64,000 nucleotides of DNA from positions 53,361-117,360 of the IMG/VR virus record IMGVR_UViG_3300027974_001900, one strand, 5' to 3'. Both the position numbers and the translations under genes were made by a program. Under the pieces are notes generated by a model. That model was not told the origin of the DNA. It saw only the letters and a program-made list of their open reading frames with translations, and searched no databases. Source of the stretch: a virus. Positions 20,980-29,191 of the stretch are shown one piece after another (position 1 is the first letter of the stretch; every line of letters begins with the position of its first letter).

Positions 20980-23123
20980 TATAATAACCTTAAAATTTTT
21001 GCTACTGGTGCTGTTTTCATTTTATTTAGAATATAATCTTTTAAAGCTTTTTCTTTTTTGTTAATTGATAGTTTGTCTATTTTCTTTAATTCATCTTTTT
21101 TACCGCCGTTTATCCATAATCTTCCATTTTCTCTTTCATCGTTGGACAAGCCAGATTTTACCTGTGATGGTTTTTCTTCATCAGCGGAGAAACACAAATA
21201 TTCAAAATGATTATATGCTTCATCAATAAATACTCCAAATCCAGAATTTTCTTTTTCGTTTCCACCTTTAAAACTCTCTACAACTTTAAGACAATATAAA
21301 TATACATATTCTGGTGGTATTTGATAAACGTCATTATTAAGTTGCACATAAATTACAAAGTCAACAGCTTGACCATAATAATGTCTTGATTCGGCATCAG
21401 AAGAATTTGTTTTCTTTGTTCTCAGTACATTTATTGGTATTATTAGGACATCCTTGTCTTCTACATTTTCATTTGTCCTAACAAGTTCTCTCAGAGAAAT
21501 CAAGAAATCAGATAATTTGGAAATTCTATTATCTAAAGATTCTTTTGAAATAAAATTATCTTTTCCGTTTTTAAAGTTAGAATTTATTCCTATAAATTGT
21601 TTTGATTTCGAATTCTGTTGTTTAATTTTTTCTGGGATTGAATAAAATTTATTATTTATTTTTTTTAAATCTTCATAGGAATAAAAAGGACTATTGTTTT
21701 TGCTGCTTATTAATTCTCCTGAGATGTATAAGCTTTCCTCCAACAATAAATCTTCTGGAGCTGTGATTTCTATAGGATAACTAAATGGTATTTTAGTAGT
21801 AGAAAGAGAATCAAAAAAGAAACTTATAAAAGCTCCATCTTTGTTTCCTCTGTGCCACCTGTTTAAATCTTTTACAGGTATGTATAAATCTGTTACCGTT
21901 TGTTGAACGTTTTCACATGGGTCAAATGTAGCTCTTTCTCTTAGTGTTGTTTGAGTAGTTTGAGGTGTTTCTGTATTTGAATTATTATTAGAAATACTAC
22001 CATTTTTTAATTTTTCACTTGTTTGTATATAAATGTCTACGCTTGCCTCATTTATATCTAATCCAATAGCTTGAATATCTATAGATATATCAGTATAAAA
22101 AAGAATACTCGTTTCTATTTTTTTAATAGCATTGATATTTACAGAAAATCTAAATTTAGATAATTGCTTTTCTATATATTTAGAAAATTTCTCTAAAGAT
22201 TTTTCATCAGTAAACGTTAATCTAACTAAAACTTCAAAACTAGATCTATCTTCACCAACAACAACCTTTGGTATTGCAGATCCATCATCTTTAAAATTAT
22301 TCTTTAAATTATTTTTATTTTTTCCTATTTCTTTAACTTTTGAGTCACAATAGATTGAATAAATTATTTTTTTTAAATTATCAACATTAATTGTATTTTT
22401 TGGACCTTCTTGTCTTAAAAAGTTTTGAAATCCAGAAGGAGAAAATACATAATCTAAAGTATCAAATAGTTGATAATAACCAGCAACAGGATCTGAAACG
22501 AAAGATGAATTTAAATCAGCATTTGGAGCTGCAGAACCTTCTAACTGCAAGACTCTACAATTATTATAGCTTTGTAAGGATTGTGTTATTTTTCCTTTTA
22601 AATCAACTTCAGAATTATCATCTCCATTTGATTTATATACAGCTATTATTTGTGGATCTGAGAAGTTTTTTGCGTTTTTAAAAACTATTTTAACTAAATC
22701 ATTTACTTTAATCGCATCTTTACCAGAATAATTAATTTTAAATTTAGTATAATAATTTAATAAGCTTCCGCCCTTATCTATCCTTGAAGTAGAATAAAGT
22801 TCCGGTATATGAACAACGAATTGATTTGTTATAGTTTTATCTTGAGTTTTATAATTTGAATAAAATCTTTCTAAGTTTGTAATAGAGTCATTAAATATAT
22901 CAAATATTCCAATATCTTTATTGTTCTCTGCTATAACTTGAACAACCTTACCAACATAATAATTGTTTCCATCATTAGGGTCTGGTGCTAACTCTTGACG
23001 AATAAAATCTTCTAATAAAGATTCAACAGGTAATCTTTGATTAACCGCAATTTTTTCTGCGTGTTTAGATTTCGGCTTTTGGTTTATCTTGCTATTTGCA
23101 ACAGGAGCGTCTTCGTTTGCCAT
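20979..23123 (-). CDS. Baseplate hub protein with M15-like peptidase domain, 714 aa
   Basis: The first 400 residues are beta-rich and hub-like, with an OB-like start. The last third carries an M15/VanY-like zinc peptidase signature: SRHYYGQAVD (H581, D588) and a second zinc-site candidate NHFEY (H639, E641), with D634/E635 nearby. M15 enzymes cut peptidoglycan stem peptides. A peptidase fused to a hub protein would open the cell wall during injection, comparable in logic to the lysozyme in T4 gp5 but chemically different. It is the first gene of the baseplate block and is followed by the spike-like protein. The hub assignment is by context; the peptidase is by motif. Confidence 0.8.
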   Translation of the reverse strand: MANEDAPVANSKINQKPKSKHAEKIAVNQRLPVESLLEDFIRQELAPDPNDGNNYYVGKVVQVIAENNKDIGIFDIFNDSITNLERFYSNYKTQDKTITNQFVVHIPELYSTSRIDKGGSLLNYYTKFKINYSGKDAIKVNDLVKIVFKNAKNFSDPQIIAVYKSNGDDNSEVDLKGKITQSLQSYNNCRVLQLEGSAAPNADLNSSFVSDPVAGYYQLFDTLDYVFSPSGFQNFLRQEGPKNTINVDNLKKIIYSIYCDSKVKEIGKNKNNLKNNFKDDGSAIPKVVVGEDRSSFEVLVRLTFTDEKSLEKFSKYIEKQLSKFRFSVNINAIKKIETSILFYTDISIDIQAIGLDINEASVDIYIQTSEKLKNGSISNNNSNTETPQTTQTTLRERATFDPCENVQQTVTDLYIPVKDLNRWHRGNKDGAFISFFFDSLSTTKIPFSYPIEITAPEDLLLEESLYISGELISSKNNSPFYSYEDLKKINNKFYSIPEKIKQQNSKSKQFIGINSNFKNGKDNFISKESLDNRISKLSDFLISLRELVRTNENVEDKDVLIIPINVLRTKKTNSSDAESRHYYGQAVDFVIYVQLNNDVYQIPPEYVYLYCLKVVESFKGGNEKENSGFGVFIDEAYNHFEYLCFSADEEKPSQVKSGLSNDERENGRLWINGGKKDELKKIDKLSINKKEKALKDYILNKMKTAPVAKILRLL

Positions 23124-23129
23124 TCATTA

Positions 23130-23426
23130 TTACCCCTTAATAATATCTAGTATCTCATCAACTTCTTCTTCTGATATGTTTAGGGATTCACTAGCGGTTT
23201 TTTCTTTCTTCATTATAGCAACCGCTTTAATAAGCTGTTCATTTGATCTTTGTAAAGTTTCCATATATTTTGCAGCAGTAAACCCAACTTCTTTGTGAGA
23301 AACTCTTGCTGCAACCAAATCTGCGCGAAGCTCGTTAATTAATTCATAAGTTAAACCACGATCTTCCCTGATGTTTGTTATTGCTTCTTCCAACAACTCT
23401 GCATCTGTTAGTTTAGATTTCGCCAT
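23130..23426 (-). CDS. Small acidic hypothetical protein after the late sigma factor, 98 aa
   Basis: I chose ATG at 23426 (MAKSKLT), which overlaps the stop region of the sigma gene, over an upstream in-frame start at 23480 that would run deep inside the sigma gene. The product is helical and charged, with an LTDAELLEEAITNI start and an acidic C-terminus ending in VDEILDIIKG. It could be a transcription or assembly partner, since T4 couples gp55 with the small coactivator gp33. I see no sequence proof of that. It ends 6 bases before the hub gene. Confidence 0.75.
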   Translation of the reverse strand: MAKSKLTDAELLEEAITNIREDRGLTYELINELRADLVAARVSHKEVGFTAAKYMETLQRSNEQLIKAVAIMKKEKTASESLNISEEEVDEILDIIKG

Positions 23427-24096
23427 CGTCCCAATCTTCCTTGAATACTTTATACTTAGCTTTAATACCAGATAGTCCACTTACAACTTGTTTTGTGTTT
23501 AAACCAGTAAGTTCTCTTATGTATAAGTAAATAGCTTTCTTGTTAAAAATTTCTATGTTGTCAATGTTATTAAAAATGTGGATTATTGAATTAAGAACTT
23601 TTCTTTCGTTTTCTCTTAAGTCCATTTTTTCCCACAAAGCTATTTCGCCCATAAGATGTGTCCAGAATTCAGAGTTTTCTCTCGTATCTTCATAATCATT
23701 GGGAGTAGATTCAGTGTCTTCGTCAATTTCCATTTCAGCGTCTTCTATGGAAACTTCTCTTTTCTTTTCTTTATTAGTTTTCTTTACATTCTGAATAAAC
23801 CAATTCTTTGTAATAACTGAATAATAAGAGAATGCTTTGGAACCTTTTGTTGTGTCATACTTGTCAAGAATTGTAGTAAGCCAAATTTTACACTCATCAC
23901 GAAGCTGATCTATGTTTGGTAGTGTATTAAATTTATAAGTGAAAATGATCTTATTTACCATTTCATCAAATGCGGGTTGTATAAACTCTACATATAATTT
24001 TGTTCTAACAACCCTATCATTTGATAAAGCATATTTGATAATTGCATCTTCGTGAACTTGTGTAAAATAATAATTACTCTTCTTCGTTGTTGTCAT
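23413..24096 (-). CDS. Late-transcription RNA polymerase sigma factor, gp55-like, 227 aa
   Basis: The protein has a sigma region 2-like block: NIDQLRDECKIWLTTILDKYD, then a KGSKAFSYYSVITKNWFIQNVKK-type core (residues about 80-130). This is the pattern of gp55-type late sigma factors from T4-related marine phages. The C-terminal 70 residues (RENERKVLNSII, then LTGLNTKQVVSGLSGIK) look like a helix-turn-helix, as in sigma region 4. It would redirect host RNA polymerase to late promoters. I do not see the T4-type clamp-binding tail at the C-terminus. It overlaps the upstream 98-aa gene by 23 bases and is directly upstream of the baseplate genes it may control. Confidence 0.88.
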   Translation of the reverse strand: MTTTKKSNYYFTQVHEDAIIKYALSNDRVVRTKLYVEFIQPAFDEMVNKIIFTYKFNTLPNIDQLRDECKIWLTTILDKYDTTKGSKAFSYYSVITKNWFIQNVKKTNKEKKREVSIEDAEMEIDEDTESTPNDYEDTRENSEFWTHLMGEIALWEKMDLRENERKVLNSIIHIFNNIDNIEIFNKKAIYLYIRELTGLNTKQVVSGLSGIKAKYKVFKEDWDDGEI

Positions 24097-24370
24097 TCTT
24101 GTCTTCTACCTCAATAGATTGTAGAACATCGTCTAGTGCCTTACCCAATTCTTTTGTGTGTTCCACAAGAGCCATTATGGTAGGTTCACCAAAATACAAT
24201 TCCATCTTGGTCAGACTTTGTAAATGTTCTTCGTATTTTTTAACTAACGGTGAGAACTGTTTAAATAGCTCGACAAGAGAAATACGATCTCTCAAAAGAT
24301 TATAACAGTACCAAATTAAGAATCCGTTTAATACTGTTGATAATGTTAATGTTAGATAAAGAAAAATCAT
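24074..24370 (-). CDS. Small membrane-anchored hypothetical protein, 98 aa
   Basis: An N-terminal hydrophobic segment (residues 1-24, MIFLYLTLTLSTVLNGFLIW) would form a transmembrane helix or an uncleaved anchor. A coiled-coil-like region follows (LVKKYEEHLQSLTKMELYF), and the C-terminus is strongly acidic (EVEDKNDNNEEE). Function is unknown. It overlaps the zinc-ribbon gene by 4 bases and the sigma gene by 23 bases, so all three are translated together. Confidence 0.75.
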   Translation of the reverse strand: MIFLYLTLTLSTVLNGFLIWYCYNLLRDRISLVELFKQFSPLVKKYEEHLQSLTKMELYFGEPTIMALVEHTKELGKALDDVLQSIEVEDKNDNNEEE

Positions 24371-24612
24371 CTTTTATTTTCTGCCTTATATTCTTTTAAA
24401 TCGCTTCTCGCTTGTTCAATATAATTTCTCGTTTTTTTACCAGTTTTATTTTGCATAGTTTCTGTTAGCTTGTTTACAGTTTCTTGGTATTTAAAAACTT
24501 TTTTAAAATTTTCTGTCTCGCAGTAAGGACATTTTTCTGGTTTTTCATCAAAACCATGTATTTCTACCCACTCTTTTTGACAAGACTGGCACTTGTAATC
24601 ATATGCTGGCAT
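24367..24612 (-). CDS. FmdB-like zinc-ribbon protein, 81 aa
   Basis: The N-terminus MPAYDYKCQSC with a second pair CPYC (C8, C11, C28, C31) is the FmdB/Zn-ribbon_8 pattern, including the leading PxYDYxC motif. The C-terminal half is a basic helix (QARSDLKEYKAENKR). Proteins of this family are small zinc-binding factors, often called regulatory but poorly characterised. The gene overlaps the cupin gene by 1 base and is four bases into the membrane-anchored gene. In many T4-like phages such a protein sits near late sigma factors, so a role in transcription or assembly is possible. Confidence 0.85.
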   Translation of the reverse strand: MPAYDYKCQSCQKEWVEIHGFDEKPEKCPYCETENFKKVFKYQETVNKLTETMQNKTGKKTRNYIEQARSDLKEYKAENKR

Positions 24613-24947
24613 TAAGACCTTCCATAATTATCTTCTAATCTAATAACGTCATCTAATTCTGGGGTTGATACTTCTACAAGTTCAACGTATTCAAAAATAT
24701 CTCGACAGGAAAATCTGTGAACTATATTTGGTTCTATATGAAACACTTCACCTTCGTGAAGAGTTAATATTTTATCTTGTAAATATAAATCTAAAATACC
24801 ATTTTTTACGTATATGGTTTCTGTTTTTTTTTCATGGTATTGAAGAGAAAGTTTCTGTCCTGAATTGATATGCAAAATTTTTCCAACATACTTATCTGTT
24901 TTAGCCCAGATTATTTCATAGCCCCAAGGTTTTTCTACTCTTTCCAT
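24612..24947 (-). CDS. Cupin domain of mannose-6-phosphate isomerase type II, stand-alone, 111 aa
   Basis: The sequence tracks the C-terminal cupin of ManC/type II phosphomannose isomerases from end to end: EKPWGYE, GQKLSLQYH, EGEVFHIEPNIVHRF, then the terminal DDVIRLEDNYGR motif. The metal ligands would be the histidines in LQYH and the second VHRF histidine plus an acidic residue. It lacks the pyrophosphorylase domain. It would interconvert fructose-6-P and mannose-6-P, feeding GDP-mannose for the dehydratase encoded nearby. A strong AAGGAG Shine-Dalgarno sequence precedes its start. A related sugar-phosphate isomerase is the alternative. Confidence 0.8.
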   Translation of the reverse strand: MERVEKPWGYEIIWAKTDKYVGKILHINSGQKLSLQYHEKKTETIYVKNGILDLYLQDKILTLHEGEVFHIEPNIVHRFSCRDIFEYVELVEVSTPELDDVIRLEDNYGRS

Positions 24948-25150
24948 TCAAACTCCTTTTTTTCAACAACTTTTTTTACTTCTTCATTTACTTTAAAAGA
25001 AGGTGTATTCGTTACAATTAAAAATTCTGGCTGATCATCATCAATAATAAAATCTAGATCATCTAATAATTGACTAATATCTGTTTCTTCCATAATGCAC
25101 TTTTGTAAACACATCATAATTGCTGCATGTGCTTGTAATGATAGTTTCAT
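24935..25150 (-). CDS. Small hypothetical phage protein, 71 aa
   Basis: I recall similar short proteins (MKLSLQAHAAIMMCLQK start) in large marine phages, without known function. The N-terminal half is helical; the second half has an acidic stretch (LLDDLDFIIDDDQPEF) followed by a short beta-like core and a Lys/Glu-rich tail. Its start overlaps the preceding 54-aa gene in an ATGA junction, with a GGAGAA Shine-Dalgarno sequence inside that gene. It overlaps the start of the cupin gene by 13 bases, which shows that the reading frame is used. Confidence 0.75.
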   Translation of the reverse strand: MKLSLQAHAAIMMCLQKCIMEETDISQLLDDLDFIIDDDQPEFLIVTNTPSFKVNEEVKKVVEKKEFEWKE

Positions 25151-25311
25151 TTATTTTCTCCTTTATTTAAAATAATACAACATGGTGTTTTTTTAATTAA
25201 CTTTTGAAATTCTAAGTATGCATCTGTAAAGTTTTCAAATACTTTATTTAAAACCATAGCTTGAATAGTAAATTCGTCAAAATCACACACTTCCCATAAT
25301 TCGTATTTCAT
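25147..25311 (-). CDS. Very small hypothetical protein, 54 aa
   Basis: A short frame that is easily missed: ATG at 25311 lies inside the 3' end of the GMD gene (29-base overlap) and the stop TGA overlaps the next ATG (ATGA). This fills exactly the otherwise empty space between the two genes. The product (MKYELWEVCDFDEF... ending KTPCCIILNKGENK) has a short helix and a terminal CC pair. Its last codons provide the GGAGAA ribosome-binding site of the next gene. No homology is recognised; coding is inferred from the overlap pattern. Confidence 0.65.
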   Translation of the reverse strand: MKYELWEVCDFDEFTIQAMVLNKVFENFTDAYLEFQKLIKKTPCCIILNKGENK

Positions 25312-26278
25312 TTTTTATCCTATTGAAGTCGTAATCGTACATCATTTGTACGAGTTGTTTAATGTCTGTTTTTGGCTCCCAGCCAAGTTGTTCTTTTGCT
25401 TTTGTCGGATCACCTAAAAGGTATGGAACTTCATGTGGCCTAAAGTATTTAAGGTCTTGTACAACATAATTTTGATAATCTCCAAGACTTGCATATTCAA
25501 ACACTAATTTACAAAACTCTCTAACTGAATATGTTTTTCCCGTAGCTATTACATAATCTTCTGCTTTATCTTTCTGAAGCATTAGCCACATGGCCTCTAC
25601 ATAATCTCCTGCAAAGCCCCAGTCTCTATACGCGTCAAGATTACCTAGTCTAAGTTCTTTCTCAAGTCCTAGAGCGATTTTAGCAACTCCAATTGTAATC
25701 TTTCTAGTTACAAATGTTTCTCCTCTTCTTGGAGATTCATGGTTAAAAAGAATTCCTCCACAACAGAACATGTCATATGATTTACGATAATTTCTCATTA
25801 ATTGATGTGCAAATACTTTTGCATTTGCATATGGAGAAGCGGGCATAAATCTTGATTCTTCATTATATGGATAATTTGGATTATCTCCGTACATTTCTGA
25901 TGATGATGCCTGATAAAACTTACATGACGGATGAACATTTCTAATTGCCTCTAAAATTCTTAATGTTCCCATTGCTACACCATCAACCGTTGTTTCTGGT
26001 ACTTCAAAAGATACTTTTACGTGTGACTGAGCGGCGAGATTATAAAACTCATCTGGCTTATATTGTAGTAAAAGACGATATAAACTACCAACATCGTTTA
26101 AATCAAAATATTCTATTTTAAAGTTTTTATCATTAAAAATATGATCAATTCTGTCTGTAGCAATTAGAGAAGTTCTTCTTTTCAAGCCAATTATTTTATA
26201 TCCTTTTGATAATAAAAATTCTGCTAAATAAGAACCATCTTGTCCTGTCACACCAGTTATAAAAGCTATTTTTTGCAT
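25283..26278 (-). CDS. gmd: GDP-mannose 4,6-dehydratase
   Basis: This short-chain dehydratase has the NADP-binding GVTGQDGSYLAE motif at the N-terminus, the active-site SSSEMYG segment, SPYANAK with the catalytic Tyr and Lys, and the GMD hallmark ILFNHESPRRGETFVTRKI. It also carries FRPHEVPYLLGD near the C-terminus. It converts GDP-D-mannose to GDP-4-keto-6-deoxy-D-mannose, the branch point to fucose, colitose, rhamnose and perosamine. I prefer ATG 26278 (MQKIAFITG), two bases downstream of the previous stop, over in-frame ATG 26296 inside the upstream gene. Length is 331 aa, slightly short for the family. Next upstream is the ColD-like gene. Confidence 0.93.
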   Translation of the reverse strand: MQKIAFITGVTGQDGSYLAEFLLSKGYKIIGLKRRTSLIATDRIDHIFNDKNFKIEYFDLNDVGSLYRLLLQYKPDEFYNLAAQSHVKVSFEVPETTVDGVAMGTLRILEAIRNVHPSCKFYQASSSEMYGDNPNYPYNEESRFMPASPYANAKVFAHQLMRNYRKSYDMFCCGGILFNHESPRRGETFVTRKITIGVAKIALGLEKELRLGNLDAYRDWGFAGDYVEAMWLMLQKDKAEDYVIATGKTYSVREFCKLVFEYASLGDYQNYVVQDLKYFRPHEVPYLLGDPTKAKEQLGWEPKTDIKQLVQMMYDYDFNRIKNEIRIMGSV

Positions 26279-26279
26279 T

Positions 26280-27437
26280 TTAGACATCCATTTCATTAAT
26301 AATATTAGTTATATACGATATTTCATTTTCTTTTAAGTCCTGATGATTTGGTACATAAAAGCCATATTTATCAATATAATCAGCATTTTTCATTTCAACA
26401 ATTCCATATTTTTTATACCAAAAAGGTTTTCTGCTTAAAGAACCAGCTATCAAAGGTCTTACTTCAATATTGTGGTCTTTTAACTTCTGTACTATTTCAG
26501 TTCTTCTTTCGGATAAATAAGGAAAAGCAAAGTTAGATATAAAAGCTTCTTTATTGTTATTTATTTGTAATATATTTTTTTTCAATTTTTCTAAGTAAAT
26601 ATTAAAATTTTCATTTCTTTTTTTAGCAAATAAATTTAATTTATCTATTTGTTTTAAGCCAATTTTAGCTTGTAAATCTGTAGATCTAAAATTAAAACCA
26701 GGATAATAAAAAGTATATAAAGAATCAAATTCATTTATATTATATTTTTTTCTATATTCTTGTTGTACTTCTTTTGGCCAATCTCTATCCCATCCATGCG
26801 ATCTCATAGAAGTGATCAGCAAAGAAAGCTCTTTGTCATTGGTGCAAACAAAACCTCCTTCAATTGTGCTCAAGTGGTGTCCATAAAAAAGGGAAAAAAC
26901 CGAAACTTCTCCAAATGTTCCTAAATACTTATCTTTATACTTGGATCCCATGCTTTCGCAAACATCTTCAAGCAAAATAACATCATATTTTTTACAAAGC
27001 TCTAAAACCTTGTCCATGTCTGGTACAAGTCCTAACACCGATACCAATATAACAATAGAAGGGCTTTGTTCTTTAAAAATTTTTTCTAACTCTTCTAAAT
27101 CTAAAGATAAATCATGTAGATTACAATCACATAAAATTGGTGTCATACCTAATTGCATTACAGAAGAAATATCTGTCAACCAACTTAGTGCAGGTACAAC
27201 AACTTTATCATTTTTAATGCCCCTTTCTTTTAGAGCCGCCAAGGCCAATAATATTGCAGAAGACCCTGAGTTTACATAAGTTGTATGATTTGTATTTATA
27301 TAAGATGACCACTTTTCTTCAAATTCGACAGTGACATCTCCTTTAGTAAGCTTTGGAATTTCATCCTGTAGAAGCCAGTCAGTAAGCGATTTAATATCTT
27401 CTTTGTTTATTGTATCAGAAACAAGTCCTATTTTCAT
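26280..27437 (-). CDS. colD: PLP-dependent sugar 3-dehydratase, ColD-like (GDP-4-keto-6-deoxymannose 3-dehydratase)
   Basis: This is a DegT/DnrJ-fold protein of 385 aa in which the usual PLP-binding lysine is absent. The segment FSLFYGHHLSTIEGG places H187-H188 at the lysine position. Histidine there is known for ColD, where it is also His188, and for RfbH, which are 3-dehydratases rather than aminotransferases. Other ColD-like segments are VNSGSSA, LEDVCESMG (D158), RSHGWDR, YPGFNFR, EVRPLIAGS and YIDKYGFYVPNHQ. With GMD directly downstream, its substrate is most likely GDP-4-keto-6-deoxymannose, giving a 3,6-dideoxy sugar. Start ATG 27437 has a GGAG sequence 10 bases upstream. An RfbH-type CDP-sugar enzyme is less likely in this context. 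Confidence 0.82.
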   Translation of the reverse strand: MKIGLVSDTINKEDIKSLTDWLLQDEIPKLTKGDVTVEFEEKWSSYINTNHTTYVNSGSSAILLALAALKERGIKNDKVVVPALSWLTDISSVMQLGMTPILCDCNLHDLSLDLEELEKIFKEQSPSIVILVSVLGLVPDMDKVLELCKKYDVILLEDVCESMGSKYKDKYLGTFGEVSVFSLFYGHHLSTIEGGFVCTNDKELSLLITSMRSHGWDRDWPKEVQQEYRKKYNINEFDSLYTFYYPGFNFRSTDLQAKIGLKQIDKLNLFAKKRNENFNIYLEKLKKNILQINNNKEAFISNFAFPYLSERRTEIVQKLKDHNIEVRPLIAGSLSRKPFWYKKYGIVEMKNADYIDKYGFYVPNHQDLKENEISYITNIINEMDV

Positions 27438-27468
27438 TTAAATTATTCTCCAAAAAATATTTTATTTA

Positions 27469-28257
27469 TTACGAAGGAGTTCCATCATTCCACGTATGCA
27501 AAGAAATTGCAACCTTAGCCGTGCCTTCATATGAAATTAAAATATCATTTATTTCTTCTTCGGTGTATGTTTCTGGGTAGTATTTGCCTGTTATTTCTGT
27601 ATAAAGATCTTTTATAACATTATATTTTTCTGGGTGGTGTTTTAAACACCAATTTGCATAAGAATCTTGATCTGATATACAACATTCTTTTGTGGTAATT
27701 TTACAAGCTTCTTTAAAAAATATTTTATGGTCATTTCCATATTTATTTAAAAGTTCTTTTGTAATTTTTTTATTATACATCATAAATTCAACTATAAAAG
27801 AATCATCTGCAACTTTTTCTAAATCAAACATATGCTCGGTGAATTTAAAGTATGCCTCACAATAATGAGAATGTTGTGGAGACATGAAAAAATTTGGTTT
27901 TCCATCTTTATCAAAAAGATCTATAGGATTTAAAAAGAAATTATCAGACTGAATATCTAGATAGTAATCTTGTTCTGTTATATCTTGAAATAAAGCTATA
28001 AATTGTGCAAAACACCAATTTTTTCTATATTTAATTTCTTCTCTATCGCAGCCAGGAAGTGCATCTTCATCTTTTACAGTTATAATTATATCATCATATT
28101 TAGTGTTTTCTGGTTTATAACCATCTGGATTGATTAAATAAATTTTTGATGGCTGTGGATTTAAAAATTTAATAGAGTTGATTACATGTTTAAGTTTACA
28201 ATAATCTTTTATTCCAGATTTTATAATAACATCATATTTTTTATTTTGTTCTTTCAT
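27469..28257 (-). CDS. Putative glycosyltransferase, DUF6492-like, 262 aa
   Basis: The protein looks like a GT-A-type transferase of the DUF6492 group: an N-terminal DVIIKSG strand, SIKFLNPQPSKIYLI, a RKNWCFAQFIALF segment, and DYYLDIQSDNFFLNP where the acidic cluster would hold the nucleotide-sugar metal. The C-terminal part contains SDQDSYANW. No membrane segment is visible. It lies between the ColD-like gene and the fucose/colitose-synthase-like gene, so it may use one of their products. The family call is from pattern memory; donor and acceptor are unknown. Confidence 0.7.
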   Translation of the reverse strand: MKEQNKKYDVIIKSGIKDYCKLKHVINSIKFLNPQPSKIYLINPDGYKPENTKYDDIIITVKDEDALPGCDREEIKYRKNWCFAQFIALFQDITEQDYYLDIQSDNFFLNPIDLFDKDGKPNFFMSPQHSHYCEAYFKFTEHMFDLEKVADDSFIVEFMMYNKKITKELLNKYGNDHKIFFKEACKITTKECCISDQDSYANWCLKHHPEKYNVIKDLYTEITGKYYPETYTEEEINDILISYEGTAKVAISLHTWNDGTPS

Positions 28258-28261
28258 AATA

Positions 28262-29191
28262 TTAAATTCCTCTTATGTTTGGATAGTTTTCTTCTAGCCA
28301 CTTACAGGTTTCCTTTAATCCGTCTTCTAGGTTGGTATAATTATTAATATCCCATCCTAGTGACAAAAATTTAGAATTATCTGACATTCTTCTATGCTGA
28401 CCTTCGGAAAACTTTTCGTCCCATTTAATTTCTCCTTCATAGTTATAAATTTTTGAAATTAAATTTGCTAAATCTCTTATACTAATTTCGTTCGTATTAC
28501 CAACATTTATAGATTCAGTTTCGTTGTAGTTTTCTAAACAAAAAAGAATAATTTTTGCTAAATCATTTGAATAAGTAAACTCTCTCTTTGCACTACCATT
28601 TCCCCATAAAACTACTTCTTTATTAAATTTTTTAGCTTCAAATATTTTTCTCATTATTGATGGTATAACATGTGCATTATTTAAATCAAAATTATCATAT
28701 GGTCCATAAAGATTGTTTGGTATTATACAAATAAAATTATCTCCATATTGTTCTTTATAAGCTCTAGAATGTATGTCCATCATTCTTTTAGAAAAACCAT
28801 AGCCATAATTTGAATGGTGACTTAATCCATTATGTATGTCTTTTTCTTTTAATGGCAAAGGAGCATTAAAGGGGTATATACAAGTGCTAAGTATAGAAAT
28901 TAATTTTTTTACCTTAAAATCATGGCACGCTTTAACTACATTTGTATTTATTAAAACATTTTCTGTAAAAAAATCAGCTTGAGAATATAAATTTGCTTTT
29001 AATCCCCCGACTTTTGCGGCTAGGTGAACAACATATTCAGGTCTATATTTTTCAAAAACTTCTCTAGTTTGTATTGGGTCTTGTAAATTTATTTTACTAT
29101 CAAGATATATTGCACCTGGCAAGATTTTTTGTAAGGCTCTGCCCGCCATTCCGCTTCCACCAGTTACTAAAATTTTTTCATTATTTATCAT
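28262..29191 (-). CDS. GDP-L-fucose / GDP-L-colitose synthase-like epimerase-reductase
   Basis: This short-chain dehydrogenase has the NADP-binding VTGGSGMAGRAL, HLAAKVGG, STCIYP (S102), YGFSK (Y131, K135) and NNAHVIPSIM blocks of GDP-fucose synthase. The histidine in the last block corresponds to the family's epimerase acid. In fucose synthesis such an enzyme epimerises C3/C5 and reduces C4 of GDP-4-keto-6-deoxymannose. ColC performs the analogous step after ColD to give GDP-L-colitose. Sequence alone does not separate the two; the adjacent ColD-like gene favours colitose, or a shared pool. It overlaps the methyltransferase by 11 bases. Length (309 aa) fits the family. Confidence 0.87.
   Translation of the reverse strand: MINNEKILVTGGSGMAGRALQKILPGAIYLDSKINLQDPIQTREVFEKYRPEYVVHLAAKVGGLKANLYSQADFFTENVLINTNVVKACHDFKVKKLISILSTCIYPFNAPLPLKEKDIHNGLSHHSNYGYGFSKRMMDIHSRAYKEQYGDNFICIIPNNLYGPYDNFDLNNAHVIPSIMRKIFEAKKFNKEVVLWGNGSAKREFTYSNDLAKIILFCLENYNETESINVGNTNEISIRDLANLISKIYNYEGEIKWDEKFSEGQHRRMSDNSKFLSLGWDINNYTNLEDGLKETCKWLEENYPNIRGI

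Noticed and set aside
23130-23480. Longer 116-codon reading of the gene after the sigma factor
   Set aside because: It would overlap the sigma gene by 68 bases. The internal ATG 23426 overlaps by only 14 and starts with MAKSKLT, a more usual arrangement in this operon.
26280-27437. Reading the DegT-fold gene as a perosamine-type aminotransferase
   Set aside because: The PLP lysine is replaced by His187-His188. Aminotransferases need the lysine, while ColD and RfbH have histidine at this position.
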